From assembly GCF_019249655.2 (NCBI RefSeq), contig NZ_CP137557.1, positions 4,138,501-4,202,500 on the forward strand: 64,000 bases of DNA, read 5' to 3'. The translations under genes and the position numbers were made by a program. Positions 1-8,216 of the stretch are shown in pieces (positions within the stretch are counted from its first letter, which is position 1; every line of letters begins with the position of its first letter). The notes beneath the pieces were generated by a model. It was not told the origin of the DNA and made no database searches. It worked only from the letters and a program-made list of their open reading frames with translations. The stretch is from Segatella copri. GTDB lineage: Bacteria; Bacteroidota; Bacteroidia; Bacteroidales; Bacteroidaceae.

Positions 1-1514
1 CCTTCAATGTGAAGTTGGCTAAAGACCACGTAGATTATTACGTGCCTCTCTATATGAATGAGTTTGCCGGTTTGAAGGGCCTGGCTCTCGATATCCATGT
101 AAACGGCGATTATAGCAAGGAGGGTTTGAACGCCCTCACTTGCTGGGAGAACATGAAGTTCTCTGATTCTTTCGATATGAAGAATCGTGAACAGTATCGC
201 CCAGTTTTCCATCACACTCCTGCTTACGGATGGATGAACGACCCAAATGGTATGTTCTATAAGGATGGCGTATGGAATCTCTACTTCCAGTATAATCCTT
301 ACGGATCACAGTGGGAGAATATGACCTGGGGACATTCTACTTCCACCGACTTGGTACATTGGAAGTTCCAGGGTGCCCCTATTCGGCCAGATGCAATTGG
401 TACCATTTTCAGCGGTTCTGCCGTTGTGGATAAGAATAATACCGCTGGTTTGGGCAAGGGTGCTGTTGTGGCTCTCTACACTTCGGCTGGTGAGAACCAG
501 ACACAGAGCATGGCTTACAGTACAGATAATGGCAAGACCTTTACCAAATATGAGGGAAATCCGATCATCACCAGCAATGTGCCTGATTTCCGTGACCCTC
601 ACATGTTCTGGAACGAGGACATCAAGAAATGGAATATGATCATGGCGGTTGGTCAGCACATGGAAATCTATTCTTCAGATAACTTGAAGGACTGGAAATA
701 CGAAAGCTCTTTCGGTGAGAAGTATGGCAATCATGGCGGTGTTTGGGAATGCCCAGACCTGATGAAGATGAAGGTTCGTGGCACCGGTAAGGAGAAGTGG
801 ATGCTTATCTGCAACATTAACCCAGGCGGTCCATCCGGTGGTTCAGCAACCCAGTATTTCATAGGTGATTTCGACGGACACAAGTTTACTTGCGACAGCA
901 AGCCAGAGGTAACCAAGTGGATGGATTACGGTAAGGACCACTATGCCACAGTTTCCTTTGACAATGCTCCAAACGGTCGCCGTGTGGCTATCGCCTGGAT
1001 GAGCAACTGGCAGTATGCCAACCAGGTTCCTACTCAGCAGTACCGTTCAGGCAACTCTATTCCTCGCGACTTAGGTCTCTTTGAATATAAGGGTGAAACT
1101 TATTGCAGCGTGGTTCCTTCTCCAGAGATGACAGCAGCAAGAAGCAAGAAGGCAGGCAAGAAACTTACAGCATCTTGCGAGATGGTAGTGAATCTGAAGG
1201 GAAATGCTACTATCACTTTGAGCAACGACAAGGGCGAGAAGGTAGTGATGAACTACGATGCCAAGGCAGAAACTTTCTCAATGGATAGAACCAAGAGCGG
1301 TAAGATGGATTTCAGCAAGGACTTCGTTGCAGTCACCAAGGCTCCAACCTACGGCAATATCAGCCAGCTGCGCATCTTCATCGATAAGAGCAGCATCGAG
1401 GCTCTTGATGCTGACGGCAAGATGTCCATGACCAATCTCGTGTTCCCAAGCAAGCCTTACAACAAGGTTACTGTAAAGGGAAAGGGTAAGTATCAGATTT
1501 ACGACATCAAGTAA
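1..1514 (+). CDS. GH32 fructan hydrolase (levanase/inulinase type), 5' end cut by window
   Basis: Glycoside hydrolase family 32 enzyme that cleaves beta-fructosyl linkages in fructans or sucrose. The frame is open to the left edge, so the GTG at position 9 is probably internal and the gene starts outside the window. Counting from that GTG, the five-bladed catalytic domain shows WMNDPNG at residues 75-81 (Asp78, nucleophile), RDP at 195-197 (transition-state stabiliser) and WECPD near 246-250 (Glu247, acid/base), followed by a C-terminal beta-sandwich. The part before residue 60 may be the end of an N-terminal accessory domain such as DUF4980, which I infer only. Downstream lie a sugar transporter and a fructokinase, so the enzyme most likely releases fructose for this pathway. 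Substrate preference (levan, inulin or sucrose) cannot be read from the sequence. Confidence 0.93.
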   Translation, partial: FNVKLAKDHVDYYVPLYMNEFAGLKGLALDIHVNGDYSKEGLNALTCWENMKFSDSFDMKNREQYRPVFHHTPAYGWMNDPNGMFYKDGVWNLYFQYNPYGSQWENMTWGHSTSTDLVHWKFQGAPIRPDAIGTIFSGSAVVDKNNTAGLGKGAVVALYTSAGENQTQSMAYSTDNGKTFTKYEGNPIITSNVPDFRDPHMFWNEDIKKWNMIMAVGQHMEIYSSDNLKDWKYESSFGEKYGNHGGVWECPDLMKMKVRGTGKEKWMLICNINPGGPSGGSATQYFIGDFDGHKFTCDSKPEVTKWMDYGKDHYATVSFDNAPNGRRVAIAWMSNWQYANQVPTQQYRSGNSIPRDLGLFEYKGETYCSVVPSPEMTAARSKKAGKKLTASCEMVVNLKGNATITLSNDKGEKVVMNYDAKAETFSMDRTKSGKMDFSKDFVAVTKAPTYGNISQLRIFIDKSSIEALDADGKMSMTNLVFPSKPYNKVTVKGKGKYQIYDIK

Positions 1515-1600
1515 CCTCATCTGTTAAGAACTGAATCTATAAGATAATTGTTTCTAAGAGTGTTACTGATGTAACAGTGCAACATAAATGGTAGCCGATG

Positions 1601-1643
1601 AACGATATTTTATGATATATTGTATCGTTTATCGCTACCTTTG
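1601..1643 (+). promoter_or_regulatory. Promoter -7 element with an upstream inverted repeat, before the MFS gene
   Basis: TACCTTTG at 1636-1643 matches the Bacteroidota -7 consensus TAnnTTTG. No good TTTG lies 19-21 bp upstream. Instead there is a 7-bp inverted repeat, AACGATA at 1601-1607 and TATCGTT at 1623-1629 (15-bp spacer), covering the place of the -33 box. It could be an activator or repressor site that controls the transporter. The -7 call is reasonable; the operator call is inference. Confidence 0.5.
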
Positions 1644-1678
1644 CACCAGCAAAAATAGAAACAATAACGCTAACAAAT

Positions 1679-2830
1679 ATGAATAAATCATCAAAATTAT
1701 CAATTATCCCGGTGATGCTCTGTTTCTTCGCCATGGGATTTGTAGATTTGGTAGGTATCGCCTCCAACTACGTAAAGGAAGATCTCAACCTCAATGATTC
1801 GACAGCCAATCTGTTTCCATCCCTGGTATTCTTCTGGTTTCTCATCTTCTCGGTTCCTACGGGAATCCTGATGAATAAGATAGGTAGAAAGAAGACAGTA
1901 CTTCTGTCTTTGCTTGTTACCGTTATCTCCCTCCTTTTGCCCATCTTTGGCGAAAACTTCGAAATGATGCTCGTGTCATTCTCATTGCTCGGCATCGGAA
2001 ATGCATTGATGCAGACTTCCCTGAACCCGCTGGTTTCTGTGGTAACATCAGGTAAGAACCTGGCATCCACATTGACCTTCGGTCAGTTTGTCAAGGCCAT
2101 TGCTTCCTTCCTGGCTCCATACATCGCTATGTGGGGCGCCATGGCAAGCATTCCAACCTTCGGTTTGGGCTGGAGAGTTCTCTTCCCAATCTATATGATT
2201 ATCGGAATCGCAGCCACCTTCTTCCTGGCTGGTACGCCTATCGAAGAAGAGAAGAACGAGGGTAAGGCTTCCGGTTTCGGTGAGTGCTTCAAGTTGCTCG
2301 GCAAACCTATCGTGCTGCTTTCCTTCATCGGTATCATGTGCCATGTGGGCATCGATGTAGGTACCAACACCACTGCTCCTAAGATTCTGATGGAGCGCTT
2401 GGGATGGACGCTGAACGAGGCAGCCTTCGCTACATCGCTCTACTTTATTTTCCGTACCATCGGATGTTTCACCGGTACAGCCTTCCTCCGCATGATGAAG
2501 ACCCGCACATTCTTCGTTATCAGCGTAGTGATGATGGCTCTGAGTATGATTGGCATGTGGATAGGAGAGAGCAAGACGATGCTCTATATCGCTATCGCCC
2601 TCGTGGGATACGGCAACTCTAACGTCTTCTCCATGATTTTCTCTCAGGCTTTGCTTGCTTTGCCTGATAAGAAGAATGAGGTGAGTGGATTGATGATCAT
2701 GGGTCTTTTCGGTGGTACCATCTTCCCATTGTTCATGGGATTCGCCAGCGATACATTCGGCCAGGTAGGTGCCGTGGCAGTCATGGCAGTAGGTGTAGTT
2801 TATCTCTTTACTTATATCCGCAAGTTATAA
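1679..2830 (+). CDS. MFS sugar transporter, FHS (FucP-like) family
   Basis: Major facilitator superfamily permease of 383 residues with about twelve hydrophobic segments. The first helix starts near residue 8 and contains a GFVDLVG motif. A conserved cytoplasmic loop (NKIGRKK, about residues 65-71) follows helix 2, and a charged central loop (EEEKNEGK) lies near residues 190-200. The pattern fits the fucose-glucose/galactose-hexose (FHS) symporters of Bacteroidota, which import free hexoses with protons across the inner membrane. Between a GH32 enzyme and a fructokinase, fructose is the likely substrate (inference). It is somewhat shorter than FucP of E. coli. The stop codon lies inside a 14-bp tandem repeat. 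Confidence 0.88.
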   Translation: MNKSSKLSIIPVMLCFFAMGFVDLVGIASNYVKEDLNLNDSTANLFPSLVFFWFLIFSVPTGILMNKIGRKKTVLLSLLVTVISLLLPIFGENFEMMLVSFSLLGIGNALMQTSLNPLVSVVTSGKNLASTLTFGQFVKAIASFLAPYIAMWGAMASIPTFGLGWRVLFPIYMIIGIAATFFLAGTPIEEEKNEGKASGFGECFKLLGKPIVLLSFIGIMCHVGIDVGTNTTAPKILMERLGWTLNEAAFATSLYFIFRTIGCFTGTAFLRMMKTRTFFVISVVMMALSMIGMWIGESKTMLYIAIALVGYGNSNVFSMIFSQALLALPDKKNEVSGLMIMGLFGGTIFPLFMGFASDTFGQVGAVAVMAVGVVYLFTYIRKL

Positions 2831-2865
2831 TCCGCAGGTTATCATCTGCAAGTTATCATTGCAAG
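2816..2865 (+). repeat. 14-bp tandem repeat (about 3.6 copies) across the MFS stop codon
   Basis: Units are 2816-2829, 2830-2843, 2844-2857 and a partial copy at 2858-2865. The consensus is ATCCGCAAGTTATC. The stop codon (2828-2830) spans the end of the first unit and the first base of the second, so the repeat begins in the coding sequence and continues into the 3' untranslated region. Confidence 0.9.
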
Positions 2866-2897
2866 CATAATAAAAAACGTTCACTATCGTTTATAAC

Positions 2898-4289
2898 AAT
2901 ACTGCGTTAAATTAATATTTAATCGTCTGTAAATCAATAACTTATATTAAGAAATGCTTATGAAAACTTAACTATAGAAAGTTGGTCAAGTCGCTGATTT
3001 TCAGTAACTTTGCAAATCACGACAAACGCAAAATTATATGAATACAGGACTTGACCAATATATGGATATCTTTAAAGATGCAGTTGAAGATTCGGCTGCA
3101 AAGTTAACAAAAAGTTTCGAGAAAATACTCATCGAGGTGATAATTTTGTTCATGGTAATACCAAGAAAGATAAATTTCACCCAAATGGGGAGGTATGGCT
3201 CGCATGTTGAGCAAACCTATCGCAACGCATTCGGCTTAAAAAAGTCGAAAAGCATTGACTGGCTCAAACTTAATGTCTCACTTGCCAAGCGCTTCTTTGG
3301 TAAACAGGGAAGATGGGCTATTGCCATTGATCCCAGCTACATCAGCAAAGCTGGCAAGAAGACTCCACATATCGGTCGTTTTTGGTCGGGATGTGCACAG
3401 TCTGTTAAACATGGTCTCGAAATCATGGGTATTGGCCTCATTGATATTGATGCCAAAGACTGCATGATGTTAAAAGCACACCAGTCGCTAAGTAATAAAG
3501 AACTGAGTCTTAGAAACAAGACTATGGTAGATTTCTATATCAGCGTCATTAAGCGTTACCGCAAGGAACTTCTTAAACTCTCAACCCTCATAGTTGCAGA
3601 TGCTTACTTCTCTACAAGTACATTTGTTAATGGGATAAAGAAAGAAGGGTTCTCTTTGATAAGCCGCTTTCGTGACAATGCTTGTCTCTTTTATGTCTAT
3701 GCTGGTCCACGTACTGGAAAACGTGGTCGCCCCAAGACCAAGGATGGCAAGATTGATATGAAGAATCTTGACCTCACTCGAATGGAGAAGATGGAGATGA
3801 AAGATATAGAAGGAACAGCTTATACTTTGATAGCCTATTCCAAGGCACTCAGGTGTAAAGTTAGACTTGTCATCTGGCAGATGCCGAATGGCAAGAAGAA
3901 ACTATTCTTCTCTACAGACACCTCACTTTCGGGTGAAGAAGTACTTCTTTATTATAGAACCAGGTTCCAGATCGAATTTTGCTTTCGTGACGCCAAAGGC
4001 TATACTGGTCTTATGGACTGCCAGGCTCGCGATAAGTGGAAACTCGATTTTGCTTTCAATGCTTCGTTCACATCACTAAATGTTGCCAAGGTAACTATGA
4101 AGGAGATGGGAATGGAATATTCTATGTCTTCATTCAAGTCACTGATGACCAATATTTATCTGGTGAAACGAATTTTTAAAGCAAGCGGGTACACCCCGAA
4201 CCGAACTTTAATTAGCAAGATTTTCAAAGATCTCTCGTGCTTACAGCGTATAGCTGCTTAGCACATTATTGAATTATTAACGAACTATT
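2898..4289 (+). mobile_element. IS4-family insertion sequence (1,392 bp) with 9-bp target duplication
   Basis: The ends are AATACTGCGTTAA at 2898-2910 and, on the other strand, AATAGTTCGTTAA at 4277-4289 (11 of 13 matching). The nine bases GTTTATAAC flank the element at 2889-2897 and 4290-4298, which fits the 9-13 bp duplications of the IS4 family. Removing the element and one copy of the duplication joins the transporter and fructokinase genes with a gap of about 91 bp. One transposase gene fills the element and looks intact. Confidence 0.87.
3038..4261 (+). CDS. IS4-family transposase (DDE)
   Basis: 407-residue DDE transposase. The C-terminal catalytic part holds the IS4 signature Y-x2-R-x3-E-x6-K exactly (YRTRFQIEFCFRDAK), which includes the third acidic residue. 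Candidates for the two catalytic aspartates are in AIAIDPSY (around residue 98) and LIVADAYFS (around residue 190). No frameshift is visible, so it may still be active. A poly-acidic or leader region is absent, and the start ATG follows an AT-rich leader typical of this phylum. It acts only on its own element; its presence separates the fructan transporter from the fructokinase. Confidence 0.92.
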   Translation: MNTGLDQYMDIFKDAVEDSAAKLTKSFEKILIEVIILFMVIPRKINFTQMGRYGSHVEQTYRNAFGLKKSKSIDWLKLNVSLAKRFFGKQGRWAIAIDPSYISKAGKKTPHIGRFWSGCAQSVKHGLEIMGIGLIDIDAKDCMMLKAHQSLSNKELSLRNKTMVDFYISVIKRYRKELLKLSTLIVADAYFSTSTFVNGIKKEGFSLISRFRDNACLFYVYAGPRTGKRGRPKTKDGKIDMKNLDLTRMEKMEMKDIEGTAYTLIAYSKALRCKVRLVIWQMPNGKKKLFFSTDTSLSGEEVLLYYRTRFQIEFCFRDAKGYTGLMDCQARDKWKLDFAFNASFTSLNVAKVTMKEMGMEYSMSSFKSLMTNIYLVKRIFKASGYTPNRTLISKIFKDLSCLQRIAA

Positions 4290-4322
4290 GTTTATAACGT
4301 ATATATATAATAAGGTGTAATT

Positions 4323-5213
4323 ATGGAAACAAAGAATTTAGATACAAAATATTGTGTAGGTTTGGGTGAGATTCTTTTTGATGTTCTCCCTACAGGTTCT
4401 CAACTCGGCGGTGCTCCTGCCAACTTCGCTTACCACGCAGGTCAGCATGGTTTGCATTCTGTAGCCGTGAGTGCTGTGGGCAAGGATGCTCTGGGCGATA
4501 CAGCTCTCCGTCTGCTCGACGAGAAGAAGCTCAAGTATGTGATGCCTGAGGTAGATTTCCCTACTGGTACCGTTCAGGTGCAGCTCGACAAGGAGGGTGT
4601 TCCTACTTACGATATCAAGCAGAATGTGGCTTGGGATAACATCCCATTCACCGATGATATCAAGGAAATTGCTGCCAATGCTGGTGCTGTTTGCTGGGGC
4701 TCTCTGGCTCAGCGCAGTGAGGTTAGCCGCAAGACCATCTATACATTCCTTGATCATACTCCAGAAGATTGCTTGAAAATCTTCGATATCAATCTCCGTC
4801 AGAACTTCTATACTCCAGAGGTGATTACCGAGAGCTTGAAGCGCTGCAATGTTTTGAAGATCAACGATGAGGAGTTGATTACCATCGGCCGTCTCTTCGG
4901 TTATCCTGGTTTGGACATCGAGAACAAGTGCTGGTTGATTCTCGGCAAGTACAATCTCGATATGCTCGTGTTGACCTGCGGTGTAAACGGCAGCTATGTA
5001 TTTGCTCCAGGTGTGAAGTCATTCCAGGAGACTCCAAAGGTTGAGGTGGCTGATACCGTGGGTGCAGGTGATAGCTTCACCGGAACCTTCTGTGCCAGCA
5101 TCCTGAAGGGCAAGAGCATCCAGGAGGCACACGAACTTGCTGTTAAGGTAAGTGCATACGTTTGCACCCAGAATGGTGCAATGCCTGTTATCCCTGAGGA
5201 ATATACTAAGTAA
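4323..5213 (+). CDS. Fructokinase, PfkB/ribokinase family
   Basis: 296-residue carbohydrate kinase that would phosphorylate fructose to fructose-6-phosphate with ATP. An N-terminal substrate-binding segment, LGGAPANFAYHAG (28-40), and the C-terminal PfkB signature DTVGAGDSFTG (244-254, catalytic base Asp250) are clear; GEILFDVLP near the start is typical of bacterial fructokinases. Context (GH32 enzyme and hexose permease upstream) supports fructose as substrate. The start ATG follows a TATATATAATAAGGTGTAA leader with an AGGTG ribosome-binding sequence 5 bases before it. The IS4 insertion upstream probably cut the gene off from the original operon promoter, unless transcription reads through or starts inside the IS. 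Confidence 0.92.
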   Translation: METKNLDTKYCVGLGEILFDVLPTGSQLGGAPANFAYHAGQHGLHSVAVSAVGKDALGDTALRLLDEKKLKYVMPEVDFPTGTVQVQLDKEGVPTYDIKQNVAWDNIPFTDDIKEIAANAGAVCWGSLAQRSEVSRKTIYTFLDHTPEDCLKIFDINLRQNFYTPEVITESLKRCNVLKINDEELITIGRLFGYPGLDIENKCWLILGKYNLDMLVLTCGVNGSYVFAPGVKSFQETPKVEVADTVGAGDSFTGTFCASILKGKSIQEAHELAVKVSAYVCTQNGAMPVIPEEYTK

Positions 5214-5301
5214 TCCCCCTCTATTGGTATGGCATAAAAAGTGCAAAAAGAGTTATATTGGTTTTTAGAGAATAGTTGATATTAAGTTTATGTTATTAGG
5301 A

Positions 5302-5347
5302 AAGCTGCCACCTGTTCGTGAAGAATGGGTGGCAGCTTCTTTTTTTT
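5302..5347 (+). terminator. Rho-independent terminator after fructokinase
   Basis: Perfect 11-bp stem, AAGCTGCCACC at 5302-5312 and GGTGGCAGCTT at 5328-5338, followed by CT and a run of eight T. Confidence 0.93.
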
Positions 5348-5401
5348 GTTAAATAAATACAAAATTAAAGCCAATATTATAAGGCATAAGAATTATTTTC
5401 C

Positions 5402-5409
5402 TATCTTTG
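5402..5409 (+). promoter_or_regulatory. Putative -7 promoter element for the 5.4-6.4 kb cluster
   Basis: TATCTTTG matches TAnnTTTG and lies 27 bp before the first small reading frame. No clear -33 TTTG is present at the usual distance. Confidence 0.5.
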
Positions 5410-5436
5410 TAAGGTATTATTCGATAATTTAGGCTT

Positions 5437-5535
5437 ATGAAGCAGGTACTACTATTTGGGGCATTATTGTTGGTGGCAACTTATTGCTACCCGCAATCTG
5501 CGAGTGTTTATATTATACAATCAGTATGCATCTAA
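5437..5535 (+). CDS. Short 32-residue peptide, signal-peptide-like stub
   Basis: The reading frame gives a Lys near the N-terminus, a hydrophobic stretch (VLLFGALLLVAT) and a YCYPQSA segment that looks like a signal peptidase cleavage region, then stops after 32 residues. It has its own -7 promoter element upstream and ends 23 bp before the next start. It may be the leftover 5' end of a secreted protein gene, or a genuine small secreted peptide. I recognise no family. Confidence 0.35.
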   Translation: MKQVLLFGALLLVATYCYPQSASVYIIQSVCI

Positions 5536-5558
5536 TGTCGATTATAATCTATATAAAA

Positions 5559-5972
5559 ATGAAAATTATTAGTTTTTTATTGGGGTTCATCATTTCGTTG
5601 ATTATTATCTTGTCTTTCAATAGTAAAAGACAGGATAAATCTCCATCATACAAAAAAATATCCTTAAAGGAATATCAAGAATTAACAGGGGATCGTCAAG
5701 GTTATCACGAATCAGAAAATGCTATTTATGGAAGTGAGAAAATATATTCTAAAGATGTTGTTTCTACAGAAAAGACTGCTATCTTTGTAGCGAATATTTT
5801 GTACAAACATACAGGAAAGGAAAATAGCGATATAAAAAGGTATTACATAACTTCTACAGGCAAAAAGGTTTGGAAAATCAGTGTTGTCGGGCAAGATTCA
5901 TTGGTAGTCTATATTCAAAAACATGATGGTCGAATTCTAAGATTGGAAAGATATGGTAAAAGTAACATGTAA
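5559..5972 (+). CDS. Membrane-anchored protein resembling NTF2-fold immunity proteins (YbbC/YhhH type)
   Basis: 137 residues from the ATG at 5559; an earlier start would add 25 residues before the hydrophobic anchor and is less likely. Residues 1-20 form one membrane segment, followed by a short linker. The part from about residue 70 to the end (KTAIFVANILYKHTGKE, VWKISVVG, VYIQKHDGRILRLERYG) resembles the alpha-helix plus beta-sheet pattern of the NTF2-fold immunity proteins found beside polymorphic toxins in Bacteroidota. Resemblance is by eye and no toxin is seen in the window. The gene overlaps the next one by 20 bp, so the two are coupled and probably related in role. Confidence 0.5.
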   Translation: MKIISFLLGFIISLIIILSFNSKRQDKSPSYKKISLKEYQELTGDRQGYHESENAIYGSEKIYSKDVVSTEKTAIFVANILYKHTGKENSDIKRYYITSTGKKVWKISVVGQDSLVVYIQKHDGRILRLERYGKSNM

Positions 5973-6390
5973 AATAGGATTTTATTTCTTATTAGGAGCA
6001 ATAGCTGGTACTGTTATCGGATTATATATAAATATGAGACGTACTCCAGCAGAAAAGAGTATTCCTAAAATTGTACATTTAAAAGAAAGTGAAGAAAAAA
6101 TGTGCTTTAGTATGGAGAAAGATTCTCTTTTCTGTTCAGACTCTTCATTAAGAAGATTCGGAAAAGAGCTTATTAATACATCTGAGGTAGCAGCCCAAAT
6201 AGGCATTTGCTACCTAAATGACATTTATGGCAAAGATGTCATAAAGGAGGAAATTCCTTTCAACATTATAGAGTTTCAACATAGCTGGCTGATGGAGGGA
6301 AGCTTACCACCAAACAGTTTCGGTGATGCCGCCTCTATTTATATAGCTAAAAAAGATGGAATGGTTATACACTATATGCATGGGGAGTGA
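5953..6390 (+). CDS. Second membrane-anchored NTF2-fold immunity-like protein
   Basis: 145 residues with an N-terminal membrane segment (residues 9-27). The C-terminal part (SEVAAQIGICYLNDIYGKDV, then FNIIEFQHSWLMEGSLP, then AASIYIAKKDGMVIHYMHG) matches the YbbC/YhhH NTF2-fold immunity pattern more closely than its neighbour: an N-terminal helix ending in a YGK.V turn, a W in a central strand, and a final I.I.KKDG.V strand pair. The start overlaps the upstream gene. The pair sits alone between two terminators, without a recognisable toxin. Function as immunity is inferred from the fold pattern only. Confidence 0.57.
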   Translation: MVKVTCKIGFYFLLGAIAGTVIGLYINMRRTPAEKSIPKIVHLKESEEKMCFSMEKDSLFCSDSSLRRFGKELINTSEVAAQIGICYLNDIYGKDVIKEEIPFNIIEFQHSWLMEGSLPPNSFGDAASIYIAKKDGMVIHYMHGE

Positions 6391-6396
6391 GAAATA

Positions 6397-6431
6397 AAAA
6401 AAGCTCAAGGCTGATAGCCCTGAGCTTTTTT
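6397..6431. terminator. Bidirectional terminator between immunity-like gene and fumarase
   Basis: AAAAAAGCTCAAGGC at 6397-6411 pairs with GCCCTGAGCTTTTTT at 6417-6431 (14 of 15). A/T tracts on both sides let it serve the converging genes. Confidence 0.92.
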
Positions 6432-6452
6432 AATATCATGATTTCTGTATCA

Positions 6453-8111
6453 TTACTTCTGGCACTCTGTGCAAGGAGTCCAAGGCTTCAACTGCTTGAA
6501 GAAGTCGTTGCCCTTGTCATCTACGAGGATGAATGCTGGGAAGTCCTCTACGGTAATCTTCCAGATTGCCTCCATACCAAGTTCTGGATACTCTACGCAC
6601 TCGATGCTCTTGATAGAACTCTTAGAGAGAACGGCTGCTACACCACCGATGGTACCGAGGTAGAAACCACCGTGCTTCTTGCAAGCCTCTGTAACAACAT
6701 CGCCACGGTTACCCTTGGCAATCATTACCAAGCTAGCGCCGTGATCCTGGAACTCATCTACGTATGGGTCCATACGGTTGGCTGTGGTAGGTCCCATAGA
6801 GCCACATGGATAGCCCTCTGGAGTCTTGGCTGGACCAGCATAGAGGATAGGGTGGTTCTTGAAGTACTCTGGCATCTCCTCACCAGCATCCAAGCGAGCC
6901 TTGAGCTTAGCATGAGCGATGTCACGAGCTACGATGATGGTACCCTTCAAATTAACACGGGTGCTTACTGGATACTTGCTCAACTCGGCACGTACTGCGT
7001 CGATACCCTTGTCGAGGTCGATCTCGATACCCTTTGTACCCTCACCTGGGTTGCGGAGCTCCTCAGGAATCAACTCTGTTGGATTCTCGTCCATCTTCTC
7101 CAACCAGATACCGTCCTTGTTGATCTTAGCCTTGATGTTACGGTCGGCAGAGCAGCTTACACCCATACCGATAGGGCAGCTTGCGCCGTGACGAGGCAAA
7201 CGGATGACACGGATATCGTGAGCCAGATACTTACCACCGAACTGTGCACCCAGACCAATCTTGTGAGCCTCTTCAAGGAGCTTGTTCTCCAAGTCGATGT
7301 CACGGAAGGCACGACCAGTCTCATCACCTGTTGTAGGCAACTCGTCGTAGTACTTGATAGAAGCCAACTTCACGGTAAGGAGGTTCTTCTCAGCAGAAGT
7401 ACCACCGATGACGAAGGCGATGTGGTAAGGAGGACATGCAGCTGTACCCAGACTCTTCATCTTCTCTACGAGGAATGGGAGCAGTGTACCCTCGTTCTGG
7501 ATAGTAGCCTTGGTCATAGGGTAGAAGTAGGTCTTGTTGGCAGAGCCACCACCCTTGGCAACCATTACGAAGCGGTACTCGTCGCCCTCTGTAGCCTCGA
7601 TATCAATCTGAGCAGGCAGGTTGCAACGGGTGTTCACCTCATCATACATATTGAGAGGAGCGTTCTGAGAGTAACGCAGGTTGTCCTGTGTAAAGGTGTT
7701 GTAAACACCCAGGCTCAGAGCCTCTTCGTCCTCGAAATCGGTCCATACGCGCTGACCCTTCTCACCGTGGATGATAGCAGTACCTGTATCCTGGCAGAAT
7801 GGGAGGATGCCCTTAACGGCAGTCTCTGCATTGCGGAGGAACTGGAGAGCAACATACTTGTCGTTCTCTGAAGCCTCTGGGTCGCTGAGGATCTTAGCCA
7901 CCTGGAGGTTGTGCTCACGACGGAGCTTGAACTCTACGTCGTGGAAACCCTGCTGAGCCAGCAAGGTAAGAGCTTCCTTAGAAACCTTGAGGATAGTCTT
8001 ACCCTCGAACTCTGCTGTGCTTACGCCTTCCTTAGAGATAAGGCGATACTCAGTCTTGTCCTCTCCAATCTGGAACATTGGAGCATACTTAAAATCTGGA
8101 GTTTTTGCCAT
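6453..8111 (-). CDS. Class I fumarate hydratase (iron-sulfur)
   Basis: 552-residue class I fumarase that interconverts fumarate and malate, part of the reductive succinate pathway used by these anaerobes. Cysteines that match the three ligands of the [4Fe-4S] cluster in E. coli FumA are Cys106 (LPFCQDTG), Cys226 (TAACPPYH) and Cys320 (GVSCSADR). Both the N-terminal alpha domain and the C-terminal beta domain ([25 protein letters not shown]) are present in one chain, as in FumA/FumB. It is the last gene of a minus-strand run after hflX, DUF4954 and M16 peptidase; the 81-bp gap upstream shows no clear promoter, so read-through is possible. Confidence 0.96.
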   Translation of the reverse strand: MAKTPDFKYAPMFQIGEDKTEYRLISKEGVSTAEFEGKTILKVSKEALTLLAQQGFHDVEFKLRREHNLQVAKILSDPEASENDKYVALQFLRNAETAVKGILPFCQDTGTAIIHGEKGQRVWTDFEDEEALSLGVYNTFTQDNLRYSQNAPLNMYDEVNTRCNLPAQIDIEATEGDEYRFVMVAKGGGSANKTYFYPMTKATIQNEGTLLPFLVEKMKSLGTAACPPYHIAFVIGGTSAEKNLLTVKLASIKYYDELPTTGDETGRAFRDIDLENKLLEEAHKIGLGAQFGGKYLAHDIRVIRLPRHGASCPIGMGVSCSADRNIKAKINKDGIWLEKMDENPTELIPEELRNPGEGTKGIEIDLDKGIDAVRAELSKYPVSTRVNLKGTIIVARDIAHAKLKARLDAGEEMPEYFKNHPILYAGPAKTPEGYPCGSMGPTTANRMDPYVDEFQDHGASLVMIAKGNRGDVVTEACKKHGGFYLGTIGGVAAVLSKSSIKSIECVEYPELGMEAIWKITVEDFPAFILVDDKGNDFFKQLKPWTPCTECQK

Positions 8112-8167
8112 AATGTTTTTTGTTCTTTAAAAACTGTTGAAATATTCAATATATTCTTTTTCCTATT

Positions 8168-8216
8168 TTAATAGCCGAAGATTTCTTCCTGCTTAATAGC
8201 CGAAGATCTCTTCCTG
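8168..8216 (-). repeat. 24-bp tandem duplication at the M16 peptidase stop codon
   Basis: 8168-8191 and 8193-8216 are identical except for one base. On the minus strand the final codons for QEEIFGY plus the TAA stop are followed by a second copy of the same bases just after the stop. Confidence 0.93.

Noticed and set aside
6387..7871. Long open frame (494 codons) on the plus strand
   Set aside because: It is antisense to the class I fumarase along nearly its full length, and the translation is rich in Cys, Leu and Thr without any family pattern; codon bias of the real gene keeps the opposite strand open.
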